From: Actinomycetota bacterium
Lineage (GTDB): Bacteria > Actinomycetota > Acidimicrobiia > Acidimicrobiales > Acidimicrobilacustridaceae
Assembly: GCA_016185305.1 (NCBI GenBank)
Contig: JACPNV010000027.1
Coordinates: 1-40,659 of the forward strand
Direction: 5' to 3'
Length of the DNA stretch: 40,659 bases
In this document: positions 1 to 12,393 of the stretch, piece after piece
Position numbering within the stretch: the first letter of the stretch is position 1
How the letters are laid out: every line of letters starts with the position of its first letter
Notes under the pieces: generated by a model
Seen by the model: the letters and a program-made list of their open reading frames with translations, nothing else
What the model was told of the DNA's origin: nothing
The model's database searches: none
Made by a program: the position numbers and the translations under genes

Positions 1-1
1 C

Positions 2-691
2 GTGATGTGCCGCGTGGTGGAGAAGGGCGCCACCGACAAGAAGAAGGGCCCGATGGTGCAGATCATCGTGCCCACCGCGACCGCGGGCGTGAACATCGTG
101 CGAGGGATCGGCATCTGGGGTCGCAGAGAGTCCGACCACTGCGAGGTGAAGTACGACGACGTTCGAGTGCCGATCGAGAACGCGCTCGGCCACGTCGGCG
201 AGGGGCACCAAGCCGCGCAAGACCGGCTCGGCGCCGGCCGCATCTACCACTGCATGAACTGCATCGGCCAGATGTGGCGCGCGTTCGACCTGCTCGTCGA
301 GCGGGCGCGCACCCGTGAAGTACACGGCGGCCTGCTGCGCGACAAGCAGTTCGTGCAAGGTTTCATCGCCGACAGCTACATCGATATCCAGGCGGCGCGC
401 CTGATGACGCTGCACGCGGCGGAGAAGACCGACGCCGGGATGCAGGGCGCGAGGACCGACATCTCGGCGATCAAGGTGTTCGTCCCGGCCGCATACGCTC
501 GCGTGGTCGACCGCGCGATCCAGGTGTGGGGCGCGGCCGGGGTGTCGAACGACCTGCCTCTGGCCGGCATGTACATGGGTGCACGCACACTGCGACTCGC
601 CGATGGCCCCGACGAGGTGCACCGCATCCTCATCGCCAAGAACGTGCTCGGCCGCTACGACACGGGCGAGAGCTGGGACTTCGGCAACTGA
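2..691 (+). CDS. acyl-CoA dehydrogenase, C-terminal part (5' end outside window)
   Basis: The reading frame is open from the left edge, so the N-terminal part is missing. The visible 229 residues are the end of the middle beta domain (GIGIWGRRESDHCEVKYDDV, residues about 36-55) followed by the C-terminal four-helix domain of the acyl-CoA dehydrogenase family, which oxidises acyl-CoA at the alpha-beta bond using FAD. Near the end is RLADGPDEVHR, typical of the ACAD10/ACAD11-like branch; an Asp stands where medium-chain enzymes have the Glu of the YEG motif. The substrate cannot be told from this part. It ends 129 nt before the monooxygenase on the same strand, so co-transcription is possible but unproven. 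Family assignment is firm. Confidence 0.92.
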   Translation: MMCRVVEKGATDKKKGPMVQIIVPTATAGVNIVRGIGIWGRRESDHCEVKYDDVRVPIENALGHVGEGHQAAQDRLGAGRIYHCMNCIGQMWRAFDLLVERARTREVHGGLLRDKQFVQGFIADSYIDIQAARLMTLHAAEKTDAGMQGARTDISAIKVFVPAAYARVVDRAIQVWGAAGVSNDLPLAGMYMGARTLRLADGPDEVHRILIAKNVLGRYDTGESWDFGN

Positions 692-820
692 CGTCAGCCC
701 GCCGGCGCGCGGCTGAGCCGAGCAGCGCCGGCTCGTAGCCGGGCGAGGCGACGGTCTCTGCTCTGGCTCCCCGCTCGCTGAACCCCCTAACGTCGAGGGA
801 ACGACACGGGGGAGCACGCG

Positions 821-2299
821 ATGACCACACCGACCGACCCTGGCGCGGCCGACGGAAGGCACCTGCGCTTTGCAGTCATCGGCGCGGGGATGGCAGGCAT
901 CCTCAGCGCCATCAAGCTTCTCGAGGCCGGCCTCGACGACTTCTGTGTCTATGAGAAGGCCGACCGGCCCGGCGGCACGTGGCGGGAGAACACCTATCCC
1001 GGCATCGCCTGCGACGTTCCATCGCACCTGTACAGCTACTCCTTCGAACTGAACCCCGAATGGAGCCACCTGTTCTCGCCTGGCCAGGAGATCCTCGCCT
1101 ACTTCGAGCGGGTCGTCGCCCACCACGACCTCGACCGATTCATCCGCTACGGCGACGAAGTAGTGCGCTGCGACTACGCCGACGGCCGCTGGCACCTCGA
1201 GACCGCATCGGGCCACACCGACGTCGTCGACGTCGTCATCGCCGCCACTGGCGTGCTGCATCATCCCCGCCACCCCGACATCGAGGGGATCGACACCTTC
1301 GGCGGCGCCATGTTCCACAGCGCCCGCTGGGACCACGACGTGCCTATCGCCGGCAAGCGCGTCGGCGTGATCGGCACGGGATCGACCGCGGTGCAGATCG
1401 TGGCGGCCATCGTCGGCGAAGCTGGTCACGTTTCGATGTTCCAACGCACCGCGCAGTGGATCATGCCCCAGCTCAACCCGCCCTACTCCGACGACGACAA
1501 GGCCAGCTTCCGCGCCGACCCGAGCAAGATGACGCAGATGCACGACAACCTCTCGCAGCTCTTCGAGGACGGCTTCGCCAACGCGGTGGTCGACGCCGAT
1601 TCGCCGCAGATCAAGCTGATCGAGCAGGCGTGCCTCGACAACCTCGAGAGCAACGTGCGCGACGCCGAGCTGCGCGAGCTGCTGCGACCGAACTACCGGG
1701 CCGCGTGCAAACGGCTGGTGATCTCCGGCGACTTCTACGACGCCATCCAGCAACCGAACGCGGAACTGGTGACCTCACCCATAGAGCGCATCGAGCTCGG
1801 CGGTGTCCGCACGACCGAGCGCCTGCACGAGCTCGACGTGCTCGTGCTGGCCACCGGCTTCCGGGTCGACGCGTTCATGCGCCCGATAGAGGTCACCGGC
1901 CGCCACGGCGTGACGCTCGAGAAGGTGTGGGCGCACCGGCCGTCGGCGTATCTGTCGATCTCGATCCCCGACTTCCCGAACCTGTTCATGTTGAACGGTC
2001 CGAATGGGCCGGTCGGCAACTTCTCGCTCATCGAGGTGGCAGAGCTGCAGTTCGCGTACATCATGCAGCTCGTCGATCGGCTGCGGTCAAACGGCTGCCG
2101 CGAGATCAGCGCCACGCACGGCGCCCTCGACGAGTGGGAGACGGCCCGCGAGGAGGCAGCAAAGAAGACCGTGTGGGTCACCGGGTGCCGCAGCTGGTAC
2201 CTCGACGACCGAGGCATCCCTGCCGCGTGGCCGTGGAGGTTCACCAAGTTCCGCGACGACATGGCGACGCCGAACCCCGACCACTACGAGCTCATCTGA
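821..2299 (+). CDS. flavin-containing monooxygenase, Baeyer-Villiger type
   Basis: This 492-residue protein is probably a soluble FAD- and NADPH-dependent monooxygenase inserting oxygen next to a ketone, or a close relative. It has an N-terminal FAD Rossmann motif (GAGMAG, about residues 22-27), the Baeyer-Villiger fingerprint region (FGGAMFHSARWDHD, about residues 160-173), a second dinucleotide motif (GTGSTA, about 186-191) and an ATGF motif (about 345). The length is normal for the family. The ATG at 821 follows GGGGGAG at a suitable distance. Substrate unknown; steroid, cyclic ketone or fatty ketone oxidation are all possible. The neighbouring acyl-CoA dehydrogenase suggests a catabolic setting, which is inference only. 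Confidence 0.9.
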   Translation: MTTPTDPGAADGRHLRFAVIGAGMAGILSAIKLLEAGLDDFCVYEKADRPGGTWRENTYPGIACDVPSHLYSYSFELNPEWSHLFSPGQEILAYFERVVAHHDLDRFIRYGDEVVRCDYADGRWHLETASGHTDVVDVVIAATGVLHHPRHPDIEGIDTFGGAMFHSARWDHDVPIAGKRVGVIGTGSTAVQIVAAIVGEAGHVSMFQRTAQWIMPQLNPPYSDDDKASFRADPSKMTQMHDNLSQLFEDGFANAVVDADSPQIKLIEQACLDNLESNVRDAELRELLRPNYRAACKRLVISGDFYDAIQQPNAELVTSPIERIELGGVRTTERLHELDVLVLATGFRVDAFMRPIEVTGRHGVTLEKVWAHRPSAYLSISIPDFPNLFMLNGPNGPVGNFSLIEVAELQFAYIMQLVDRLRSNGCREISATHGALDEWETAREEAAKKTVWVTGCRSWYLDDRGIPAAWPWRFTKFRDDMATPNPDHYELI

Positions 2300-2429
2300 C
2301 CGTGTCGTGGGTTCGTCGTCGAGCGTCGGCTTCGTACCGGTGTGAACGACCTTCGCATCCCGCAGGCCTCGACGATGCACTCCCGCATGACCCGGCAGTG
2401 CTGATTTATTTACAGACATGCTGGTCAGT

Positions 2430-2505
<76 letters not shown>

Positions 2506-2620
2506 CGCACCAGCATGCCCTGCCGGGGTCGGTGGGTCTGACCGCGTTCGCTGACGCCCTCTTCGCTCCCCCGCCGGAGGCGCGGGCGAACCGCCAGGAC
2601 CATGACAGTGAACGGTGTCA

Positions 2621-2650
2621 TTGCGCTCCCTACCTACCGGCCAGTAGGCT
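2621..2650 (+). promoter_or_regulatory. promoter of the desaturase gene
   Basis: TTGCGC (2621-2626) and TAGGCT (2645-2650) are separated by 18 nt. The GTG start at 2658 is only 7 nt beyond the -10 hexamer, so the transcript would begin at or next to the start codon (leaderless). No Shine-Dalgarno sequence precedes the GTG, which agrees with this. Confidence 0.6.
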
Positions 2651-2657
2651 GGGCGCC

Positions 2658-3755
2658 GTGAGTCTCGCAGAACCGATCGCACCACCGGCTTCCTCCAGCA
2701 CCGAAGAGCGGGTGGGGTCGCTGAAGCCGGTCCTCGACATCATCCCGAAGAAGGCCTACGACAACCCCACTTGGCGAGGGCTGACCTACTTCTTCCGTGA
2801 TCTCGGCATCTACATCATGGCGGCCATCGGACTCATTGCGTTCACCAACCCGGTGATCGTCGTCCCGCTCGAGCTGCTTGCCGCCCTCGCGGTGTCGGCG
2901 CTGTTCGTCGTAGCCCACGATGCCGCCCACGGTGCGCTGTTCAAGAGCAAGCGCCTCAACTCCTTCGTCGGCCACGTCGCGATGCTGCCGAGCTGGCACG
3001 TCTATGAGGGATGGGTGCTCGGCCACAACCGCATCCACCATGCGTACACCGTGCGCCAGGGCTTTGACTTCGTGTGGCATCCCTACACCGCTGAGGATTA
3101 CGCCGGAATGAGCTGGCACAAGAAGCTCCGCCACCGGGTCGAGTGGTCATGGTTCGGTGCCGGGCTCTACTACATCCGCGAGGTGTGGTGGAACAAGATG
3201 GTGGTGGGCAAGCCTCCCGCTCGCTGGCAAAGAGCGATTCGCCACGACCGCTTCATCGTGCTGGCCTTCGTCCTCGCCGCCACGACATTGCTCGCTGCCC
3301 TCGGCTGGGCGCAGACAGGCTCGGTGGTGGGTGTCGTTTGGCTCGTCACGCGGGTGTTGGTCCTGCCATTCCTGGGCTTCTCCTTCATCATCGGCTCCTT
3401 CGTCCACGTGCATCACATCCAGCCCGACATCCGATGGTGGAAGCGGCGGGAGTGGACGAAGTTCAAGGGCCAGATGGAAGGCACGACGATCCTCCGAGCA
3501 CCGTGGGGTTCGAACTTCTTCTTCCACTGGATCATGGTGCACATACCCCATCACGTGGACATGCGCATCCCGATGTACCGGCTCGAGCTGGCGGCGGAAG
3601 CGATCAAGGCCGCGTACCCCGAAACCGTGCACGATGAGCCACTGCGGTTCCGCCGCTACATCCGCAACACGCGACGGTGCAAGCTCTACGACTTCGACAG
3701 CGGCGTGTGGATGACGTACCGCCAAGCCGCCGCGAGACTCGCCGCCGTCGCCTGA
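2658..3755 (+). CDS. membrane fatty-acid desaturase
   Basis: This 365-residue integral membrane di-iron enzyme of the fatty-acid desaturase family is expected to introduce a double bond into an acyl chain of a lipid or acyl-CoA. The three histidine clusters are visible: HDAAH (about residue 88), HNRIHH (about 122) and HIPHH (about 295), with HVHHIQPDI (about 250) in addition. Hydrophobic stretches around residues 50-90 and 190-250 fit membrane passes. The frame is open further upstream but would run through the tRNA, so I take the GTG at 2658, just after the promoter hexamers. A strong hairpin terminator follows, so it is a single-gene unit. Regiospecificity cannot be read from the sequence. 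Confidence 0.9.
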   Translation: MSLAEPIAPPASSSTEERVGSLKPVLDIIPKKAYDNPTWRGLTYFFRDLGIYIMAAIGLIAFTNPVIVVPLELLAALAVSALFVVAHDAAHGALFKSKRLNSFVGHVAMLPSWHVYEGWVLGHNRIHHAYTVRQGFDFVWHPYTAEDYAGMSWHKKLRHRVEWSWFGAGLYYIREVWWNKMVVGKPPARWQRAIRHDRFIVLAFVLAATTLLAALGWAQTGSVVGVVWLVTRVLVLPFLGFSFIIGSFVHVHHIQPDIRWWKRREWTKFKGQMEGTTILRAPWGSNFFFHWIMVHIPHHVDMRIPMYRLELAAEAIKAAYPETVHDEPLRFRRYIRNTRRCKLYDFDSGVWMTYRQAAARLAAVA

Positions 3756-3762
3756 ACGCGAG

Positions 3763-3800
3763 AGAAGCACCTCGCTGCTGCCCAGCTGAGGTGCTTCTTT
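3763..3800 (+). terminator. rho-independent terminator after the desaturase
   Basis: A perfect 11-bp stem pairs AGAAGCACCTC (3763-3773) with GAGGTGCTTCT (3788-3798), with a 14-nt loop and a short T run (3798-3800). It sits 8 nt after the desaturase stop codon. Confidence 0.8.
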
Positions 3801-3806
3801 AACCAG

Positions 3807-3879
3807 CTCCGGGGGTGGGGCTTGAACCCACGGCCCACGGATTAACAATCCGTTGCTCTGCCAACTGAGCTACCCCGGA
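3807..3879 (-). tRNA. tRNA-Asn (GTT)
   Basis: This is a 73-nt cloverleaf on the minus strand. The acceptor arms TCCGGGG and CCCCGGA pair perfectly, the T arm is GTGGG-TTCAAGC-CCCAC, and the anticodon loop TTGTTAA gives anticodon GTT. The discriminator base is G. CCA is not encoded (the next bases are CTG), unlike the tRNA at 2430-2505. Confidence 0.96.
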
Positions 3880-3960
3880 AGGAATGGAGTCGAAGGATAG
3901 CAGCGCGTGCACAAGCCCCAGAACCATTCTGTGCGCCCGCGCCGTAGTAGAAACGACCAC

Positions 3961-4248
3961 GTGAAGTTCCGCACGGGTCTCATCATCGGCACCGCGGTCG
4001 GCTACTACTTCGGTGCCAAGGCCGGCCGCGAGCGCTTCGAGCAGATCGAGCGCATGCTCGACCGGATCAAGCGCTCAGCCCCCTACCGACAGCTCGAGCA
4101 CAAGGTCAGCAACATCGCCGAAGAAGGCAGGGCCAAGGCGTTCGACCTCGTCGACCACCTCGTCGAACAGCACCCCACGGCCGAAGCGCCAGACAACGAC
4201 CTCCAAAAGGATCCGGCCGAGCTGTTCGCCGACCCGCGCCTCAACTGA
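3961..4248 (+). CDS. small YtxH-like protein
   Basis: This 95-residue protein begins with a short hydrophobic stretch (about residues 5-17, GLIIGTAVGYYFG) followed by KAGRERFEQIERML and a charged helical body. That layout matches YtxH/gas-vesicle-G-like small membrane-associated proteins, which lack a settled function. I chose the GTG at 3961 because the hydrophobic stretch then sits at the N terminus; a GTG at 3907 would add 18 polar residues. No clear Shine-Dalgarno sequence is present; TAGTAGAAAC lies just upstream and could be a -10 region. It converges with rpoD, with 16 nt between the stop codons. Function unknown. Confidence 0.7.
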   Translation: MKFRTGLIIGTAVGYYFGAKAGRERFEQIERMLDRIKRSAPYRQLEHKVSNIAEEGRAKAFDLVDHLVEQHPTAEAPDNDLQKDPAELFADPRLN

Positions 4249-4264
4249 ACGAACGAACAGGCGG

Positions 4265-5788
4265 CTACTCGCCGTCGAGGTAGTCGCGCAACTTCTGGGA
4301 ACGGTGCGGGTGGCGAAGCTTCGCGAGCGTCTTCGACTCGATCTGACGGATGCGTTCACGTGTCACACCGAACTCCTTGCCAACTTCTTCGAGCGTGCGC
4401 GCTTGACCGTCGTCGAGGCCGAACCGCAATCGCACGACCGCTTTCTCACGATCGTTCAGCTCGTCGAGTGCTTCGATCACTGCGTTGGTCAGCATCATGC
4501 GGGCGGCGCGGCCCTCGGGCGCCTCGGCCTGCTGGTCCTCGATGAAGTCTGCGAGATTCGAGTCGTCCTCCTCGCCCACTGGCGAGTCGAGTGAGAGAGG
4601 ATCCTGTGAGATGCGCATGATCTCGCGCACGCGCGCCGGCGTCATGTCGACCTTCTCAGCCAGCTCTTCGATCGTGGGCTCGCGCTCGAGATCCTGCACC
4701 AGCTGGCGCTGCACCCGGTGAACCTTGTGGATCGACTCGACCATGTGGACCGGGATGCGGATCGTTCGGGCCTGGTCGGCGATCGCCCGAGTGATGGCCT
4801 GGCGGATCCACCAGGTCGCGTACGTGGAGAACTTGAATCCCTTTGTGTAGTCGAACTTCTCGACGGCACGCATCAAGCCGAGGTTGCCCTCCTGGATCAG
4901 GTCGAGGATCAGCATCCCCCTTCCCACATACCGCTTGGCGATCGACACGACGAGGCGCAAGTTGGCCTGGGTCAACTCGTGCTTGGCTCGCTCACCGTCG
5001 CGCGCGCACCGCTCCAACTTGCGCCGGTCGGCAAACTCGACCTTGTCGAGGTCGCCCGCCTCTGACAGCTCGAACAGCTTCTCGGACGCTTCGGCGCCAG
5101 CCTCGATGCGCTTGGCCAGAGCGACCTCTTCTTCAGCTCGGAGAAGCGGCACACGGCCAATCTCTTTCAGGTACATGCGCACCGGATCAGAGGAGCCGGA
5201 TCCGGAGTCACGAGCGCCCATCGTGCGCAACCGCCGCGCCCGCTTCTCGAACGCGTCCTGTGCGTCGTCGATCTCCCGCTCGGCCTTGAGCTCGGCGGCG
5301 CTGATGACGACGGTGGGCTCGTCGGGCGGTTCGCCGTCGAGCAGCACCGCCACGGCTTCGCCGTCGGCCCGAGCGGGCTCCAAGTCGTCGAGCACGCTGC
5401 GCAGCGCGCCGGACTCGATTTCGCGCTCTGCTTCGACGACGACCGCTTCTTCCTCCGCCAGCTCCGCGAACGCGTCGTCGTCAATCGGCGGTCCTGGCGC
5501 GGGCTCGCCGCCGCTGTCGATCTCGCCAGCCTCGTTCGTCATGATCATGGCCGCGTCGGACGTCGAACCATCCAAGGAAGAGTCACTCGGGCCTGCGACG
5601 GCGACGCCCCGGTTGGCGAACCATTGCTCGATCGCCTGCTGCTCGTTCGTCTCGAGGGATTCCAGGCCGAGCGCGGTGCACACCTGCTCGATCGTGACTC
5701 TTCCCGATCTGCGTCCATCCGCGAGCAAGGCTTGAAGCTCGTGGTCGGGCACTCCCGCCAGAGAAGAGAGCATTGCACCCTCACTCAT
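4265..5788 (-). CDS. rpoD: primary RNA polymerase sigma factor (sigma-70)
   Basis: This 507-residue principal sigma factor directs RNA polymerase to housekeeping promoters. It shows an N-terminal region 1.1-like segment (about residues 1-60), an acidic variable linker, region 1.2 ([11 protein letters not shown]), region 2 ([18 protein letters not shown] through [20 protein letters not shown]), region 3 and region 4.2 ([20 protein letters not shown]) close to the C terminus. The ATG at 5788 is preceded by GAGGGGAC; a TTG one codon earlier is less likely. Its start overlaps the dnaG stop by 8 nt (ATGAGTGA), implying translational coupling with dnaG. The dnaG-rpoD pairing is the common bacterial macromolecular-synthesis arrangement. 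Confidence 0.97.
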   Translation of the reverse strand: MSEGAMLSSLAGVPDHELQALLADGRRSGRVTIEQVCTALGLESLETNEQQAIEQWFANRGVAVAGPSDSSLDGSTSDAAMIMTNEAGEIDSGGEPAPGPPIDDDAFAELAEEEAVVVEAEREIESGALRSVLDDLEPARADGEAVAVLLDGEPPDEPTVVISAAELKAEREIDDAQDAFEKRARRLRTMGARDSGSGSSDPVRMYLKEIGRVPLLRAEEEVALAKRIEAGAEASEKLFELSEAGDLDKVEFADRRKLERCARDGERAKHELTQANLRLVVSIAKRYVGRGMLILDLIQEGNLGLMRAVEKFDYTKGFKFSTYATWWIRQAITRAIADQARTIRIPVHMVESIHKVHRVQRQLVQDLEREPTIEELAEKVDMTPARVREIMRISQDPLSLDSPVGEEDDSNLADFIEDQQAEAPEGRAARMMLTNAVIEALDELNDREKAVVRLRFGLDDGQARTLEEVGKEFGVTRERIRQIESKTLAKLRHPHRSQKLRDYLDGE

Positions 5789-7568
5789 CAAGTCCCCTCG
5801 GATCTTGTGGGATAGCTCCCGGCTGCTGTGACAGCCAGGCTAGCAACTGCTCGGCCGCCTCGACGCTGCGGTGGGGATCGTCAAGCTCTTCCATTCGCAA
5901 CTTGAGCCAGGAAGCGTCGTGCGCGTGAGCGAGAACGTCTTCGGGCTCACGCATCGCCAGCTCGAGGTCGCTCAACGTGCGCCGCACTGCTTCTTGCAGC
6001 AGCCGGACGACGACGTCCATGGGCTCGGCGTCGCTCTCGCCGACGACCGCCCGACCGAGCAGGTCGGCAGCCTCCCCGCTCGCCGATCCGATAGCGGCCC
6101 GCGGGTCGTCGTGGGTCACCATCAAGTGGTAAGCATCGAGGCTCACCGGGTCGCCGAACAGCGACTCGTGCAGCCACGGCTCGATCTCGTCGCGGCGCTC
6201 GACGAGGAACCGCAGGGCCTCGACCTCGGGCCCTTCCCGAGCCGGGTGCCCCGGGACGCCACTCGGGCGCGCCGGCGATCCCAAGCCTGACCGCGGCACG
6301 CGACCGACCCGCGATCGGAGCTGGTTCGGATCGAGTCGCGTTCTCGACGCGACATCCATCACATACTGGTCGCGCACGAGCTCGTTGGGGTGCTCGGCGA
6401 TCACAGCCAACGCGGCCTCGGCCGCCCGCGCGCGTTGTTCGGCTGTCGAGAGCGGCAGGCCGTCGAGCGTGCGGTTCACGCGGAACTGCAGGAACGGCAC
6501 CGCGTTCTGGATCGCGTCCTGCAAGGCAGCGGGATCACGGCGCGAGAGCTCGCCCGGGTCGACGCCCGCGGGCAACGCCGCGACGGCGACGTCGATCGCG
6601 TACTGCCTCTCCCACGCGTAGAACCTGTCGGCCGCGTTCTGGCCGGCCGCGTCGGCGTCGAAGGCGAGCACGACCCGGCCCGCGAAGCTCTTGAGGATAC
6701 GGACGTGGTCCTCGGTCAACGCCGTCCCGCAGGTCGCCACGGCGCGGCTGATTCCGGCCGACGCGAGGCCGATCACGTCGGTGTAGCCCTCGCACACGAC
6801 CGCTTCGTTCTCGGCCACGATGGCGGCCTTGGCCCAGTTCAACCCGTAGAGCAGCCTGCTCTTGGCATAGATGCGACTCTCCGGCGAGTTCTTGTACTTG
6901 GGCCCGTCGCCGTCGGGCAACTTGCGCGCCCCGAAGCCGACGGGGTCGCCGTTCACGTCGAAGATCGGGAACAGCACCCGGCCCCGGAAGAAGTCGGTCT
7001 GCTTGTTGCGACTGTTCAAGAAGCCCAAACCGCTGTCGACGAACACGTCGTTCGGTGCCCGGAGCGACCGAGCCAACTCGTCCCAGGCGTCAGGCGCCCA
7101 GCCGATCTGGTAGGTGCGCACGGTGTCGCCATCGAGGCCCCGCTCGCGCAGGTAGCCCCGAGCCTGGCCGGCATCCGCCGACGAGAGCAGGCGTGCGTGA
7201 TACCAGGCCGCCGCTTGCCCCACCGCGTCGATCAGCTTGGCTTTGCGCTTGCGGCTCTCACCCTCCTGCTGGTCGGTGTAGCGCAGGGTTACACCGGCCT
7301 TGGCGGCGAGGAGCTCGACCGCGCCAGGAAAGTCGAGGTGCTCGATCTCGCGAACGAACGTGATGACATCGCCGGTCACGCCACACCCCCAGCAGCGGTA
7401 CAAGCCAAGCTCTTGGTTGACGTTGAAGGACGGTGTCTTCTCCTGGTGAAACGGGCACAACCCCGTCCACCGCCGCCCGACCCGCTTGAGCTGCACGTGC
7501 TCGCTCATGACGGCGACGATGTCGCTCGTCTCGCGTACTCGTTGCACGTCTTCGTCGAGGATTCCCAT
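5781..7568 (-). CDS. dnaG: DNA primase
   Basis: This 595-residue primase makes the RNA primers for DNA replication. The N-terminal CHC2 zinc domain has Cys38, His41, Cys59 and Cys62 ([11 protein letters not shown], then CWGC). The Toprim core follows, with [10 protein letters not shown] (catalytic Glu) and FDADAAG (acidic metal ligands). The C-terminal third is variable and presumably contacts the helicase. The frame is open for 118 more codons upstream but that part is unlike any primase; the ATG at 7568 gives the normal start MGILDEDVQ. It is the first gene of the dnaG-rpoD unit. In many actinobacteria a dgt gene lies just upstream; here two lipoprotein genes on the other strand take that place. 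Confidence 0.97.
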   Translation of the reverse strand: MGILDEDVQRVRETSDIVAVMSEHVQLKRVGRRWTGLCPFHQEKTPSFNVNQELGLYRCWGCGVTGDVITFVREIEHLDFPGAVELLAAKAGVTLRYTDQQEGESRKRKAKLIDAVGQAAAWYHARLLSSADAGQARGYLRERGLDGDTVRTYQIGWAPDAWDELARSLRAPNDVFVDSGLGFLNSRNKQTDFFRGRVLFPIFDVNGDPVGFGARKLPDGDGPKYKNSPESRIYAKSRLLYGLNWAKAAIVAENEAVVCEGYTDVIGLASAGISRAVATCGTALTEDHVRILKSFAGRVVLAFDADAAGQNAADRFYAWERQYAIDVAVAALPAGVDPGELSRRDPAALQDAIQNAVPFLQFRVNRTLDGLPLSTAEQRARAAEAALAVIAEHPNELVRDQYVMDVASRTRLDPNQLRSRVGRVPRSGLGSPARPSGVPGHPAREGPEVEALRFLVERRDEIEPWLHESLFGDPVSLDAYHLMVTHDDPRAAIGSASGEAADLLGRAVVGESDAEPMDVVVRLLQEAVRRTLSDLELAMREPEDVLAHAHDASWLKLRMEELDDPHRSVEAAEQLLAWLSQQPGAIPQDPRGLDE

Positions 7569-7664
7569 GGCCGATCCGACGGCGACCGTAGCAGCGTGCT
7601 CGTCCAACTCCTCGGCCGTCAGCGGACCGCGCCCGCACCGCCACGTCCTAGGATCGAACGCTGG

Positions 7665-8183
7665 ATGAAACGGGTCATCTTGCTGTTCGGCACGCTTGCG
7701 CTGCTCGGAGCGCTCAACGCCTGTACGTCTGCCGGATCCGGGTCCGGCGAGACAGCGGTAACCCCGCCACCGCCGATCTCGGCGACGATCCCGCCCGGCT
7801 ACTCCGACACCCTCCCGGCCGGAGGCAACCAGTCGCTGGGAGCGCCAGCAGCAGGGGCCATATCCGGCGGCCCTCCCACGTCGGTCCTGTCCGAGAACCA
7901 AGCGTTCTGCAATGCCCTGCAACGAACACAGAGCATGTTCTCCGGCCCTGATCCCGGCGTCGACGATGCGACCGCGCTCCAGGAGATGAAGGACGCGTTC
8001 GACAACCTCGGCAACATCGCCCCGTCGGGCATCAAGGCAGAGGTGCAGGGAATGAACGACACCATCCAGGCGCTCAGCTCCGCGTCCGACATCGACCAGC
8101 TCAACGACCCCGACTTCACCGCGGAGCAGGAGCGTTTCGCGTCCTTCGTGCGCCAGAACTGTGGGTTCGAGCTCGCCGGCTGA
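7665..8183 (+). CDS. secreted lipoprotein of unknown function, copy 1
   Basis: This 172-residue protein has a lipoprotein signal: two basic residues, a hydrophobic core and lipobox LNAC with Cys20 as the lipidated residue. A Pro/Gly/Ser-rich linker follows (about residues 21-75), then a helical domain that begins with FCNAL and ends with a FVRQNCGFELAG tail. The single Cys near each end of the domain could form a disulphide. A TAGGAT hexamer (7649-7654) lies 10 nt before the ATG, suggesting a leaderless or near-leaderless transcript. It is transcribed away from dnaG. The next gene has the same domain layout. I recognise no known family. Confidence 0.78.
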   Translation: MKRVILLFGTLALLGALNACTSAGSGSGETAVTPPPPISATIPPGYSDTLPAGGNQSLGAPAAGAISGGPPTSVLSENQAFCNALQRTQSMFSGPDPGVDDATALQEMKDAFDNLGNIAPSGIKAEVQGMNDTIQALSSASDIDQLNDPDFTAEQERFASFVRQNCGFELAG

Positions 8184-8256
8184 GGGCCCACCCGGCCCAG
8201 GTCCGGCCTACGATGCGGCGAACCCACCCAACCATGGGCCACAGGGAGAGACTCGA

Positions 8257-8919
8257 ATGATCGACCCACGCGCAGTGCGACCGGCGAGCCGGGTGACGCG
8301 AACGACCCGGCTGCGTCTTGCCGCTGCATCGTTCGCCCTCGTAGCAGTGACCACCATGGCCGCCTGCGGCCAAAAGGGCGGCAACGACTCGGCGCCCACC
8401 AACAACGAGACCCAGGGCTCGATCAGCCAGACCGACAAGACCGAGAGAGCGACGGCGACGACGCGTGCTCCGCTCTCGTCAGCCACGACCTCGCCCCGTA
8501 GCACTGAGCCATCGACGACGACGTCGAGCAGCGCCGTGTCACCGTCGACCTCGTCATCCACGCCGCGATCGACCACCACCCGTGTCCCGATCTCCGTCGA
8601 CCCCAATGCTCAGTACGGCGAGTTCTGCCGAGCGTTCGCCGCCGCGGTCAACGATCCGTCCTTCACCAACCCGAACATCAACGACCTGCAGGCGGCGCTC
8701 GCCTCGATGCAGAAGACCTTCCAGCAGCTCGCCGACCTGGCACCGCCACCGATCGCCGCCGACTGGCAGCTCATCAACAGCATGGTCCAGAGCCTGACTC
8801 CGCAGAACTTCCAGCAACTGGGCGCCGACGCCGAGAGCAAGGCCGCGAGCGATCGCATCACCGAGTGGACCAAGACGAACTGCGGCTTCAACCCCGACAG
8901 CTCGGGCGCGAGCAACTGA
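8257..8919 (+). CDS. secreted lipoprotein of unknown function, copy 2
   Basis: This 220-residue protein has a longer cationic signal region and lipobox MAAC with Cys37. A Ser/Thr-rich linker (about residues 40-120) probably spans the cell wall. The C-terminal helical domain starts with YGEFCRAFAAAV and ends with WTKTNCGFNPDSSG, matching copy 1 in its two Cys positions and NCGF tail, so the pair look like diverged duplicates. GGGAGAG upstream of the ATG at 8257 is a fair ribosome-binding site, and TACGAT at 8209-8214 may be a -10 element. The stop lies 19 nt from the convergent ppdK end. Function unknown; the cell-surface location is a good inference. Confidence 0.78.
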   Translation: MIDPRAVRPASRVTRTTRLRLAAASFALVAVTTMAACGQKGGNDSAPTNNETQGSISQTDKTERATATTRAPLSSATTSPRSTEPSTTTSSSAVSPSTSSSTPRSTTTRVPISVDPNAQYGEFCRAFAAAVNDPSFTNPNINDLQAALASMQKTFQQLADLAPPPIAADWQLINSMVQSLTPQNFQQLGADAESKAASDRITEWTKTNCGFNPDSSGASN

Positions 8920-8938
8920 GAGCCCGAACCCCGGCGCG

Positions 8939-11399
<2,461 letters not shown>

Positions 11400-11489
11400 C
11401 GTGGGCTCCTGGCGAGGACTGCGGGCGGCTCGAGCGGAGTGCCAGCCTACTGCCCGCTCTCTCCGCATCTTTCATCCGCACCCACCGTC

Positions 11490-12317
11490 TCACACCGGTT
11501 TCGTCATGCGGATCGAGTAGAGCAGCGGCAGCCGGGGCCGGTCGGCGGGCATCCGCCAGATGAAGTCTTCCCCTACGACGAGGAATCGCCAACGCTCGAA
11601 CAAGGTGAAGTCGTGCTCGTGGAACAACTCGAGCTGAAGGCCCGCATCGAGCAGCGCGCCGATCACCTCGGACACCGGGTGCGTCCACTCATAGGTCGTG
11701 TTGTTCTCGGTCGGCGCGGCCCAATCGGCATAGGAGCCGGGTCCTTCCATGCGCGTGCCCTCGCGGCTTGGGAAGTAGTCGTTCACCGCGACCAGGTCTT
11801 CGTCCGCCATCACCTCGGTGATCGGATGCATCTCGGCGAGGTAGAACGTCGCACCGGGTGCGACGAGCTCTGCACACGCCTGTGCCCACCGCGGGATGTC
11901 GGGCAGCCAGCACAGTGCGCCGATGCCCGTGTACACGATGTCGAACTGCCGCGAACCGAGCGCCCCGACCGCGTCGTACACGTTGCTGCACACGAACTCG
12001 GCCTCGAGGTCCAGCTCCGCAGCGAGGTCACGGGCCGCGTCGACGGCTGCCTCGGAGAAATCGAGACCGACGACCGATGCACCCAGCCGAGCCCACGAGA
12101 GCGTGTCCTGCCCGAAGTGGCACTGCAGGTGGCACAGCGTCTTGCCGGTGACGTCACCGACCTCGTCCCGCTCGAAGGAACGCAGGGCGTTGCGGCCCGC
12201 CTTGAACGACTCGTTGTCGTAGTACGCGGAGTCGACGTGCAACGCTACGCGCTCATCCCACGCTGCTTTGTTGTAGGCCACCGCCTCGTCGAGCTTGCCG
12301 CCGTCGCCGGTCTCCAT
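11490..12317 (-). CDS. class I SAM-dependent methyltransferase
   Basis: This 275-residue probable methyltransferase uses S-adenosylmethionine. The fold is suggested by LCHLQCHFGQDTL (motif I variant, about residues 60-72), VVGLDFSEAAVDAA (acidic end of strand 2, about 80-93) and FDIVYTGIGALCWLPD (about 120-135). The HLQCHFGQDT form of motif I belongs to a class of uncharacterised bacterial methyltransferases I recognise but cannot name a substrate for. The frame is open 46 codons further upstream, but the ATG at 12317 gives the expected start. It lies 76 nt downstream of recO on the same strand. Substrate unknown. Confidence 0.8.
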   Translation of the reverse strand: METGDGGKLDEAVAYNKAAWDERVALHVDSAYYDNESFKAGRNALRSFERDEVGDVTGKTLCHLQCHFGQDTLSWARLGASVVGLDFSEAAVDAARDLAAELDLEAEFVCSNVYDAVGALGSRQFDIVYTGIGALCWLPDIPRWAQACAELVAPGATFYLAEMHPITEVMADEDLVAVNDYFPSREGTRMEGPGSYADWAAPTENNTTYEWTHPVSEVIGALLDAGLQLELFHEHDFTLFERWRFLVVGEDFIWRMPADRPRLPLLYSIRMTKPV

Positions 12318-12393
12318 CGGCGGGAAGCTACACCCGTGCCACGATCGCCTACGGGAAGGCGGGGCCGGGCATGGTCTGCCCGGCCGGACCGGC

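Noticed and set aside
6390..8183. Long plus-strand frame across dnaG fused to the first lipoprotein
   Set aside because: Up to 7664 it is antisense to the dnaG coding sequence; only the part from the ATG at 7665, with its signal peptide, is a gene.
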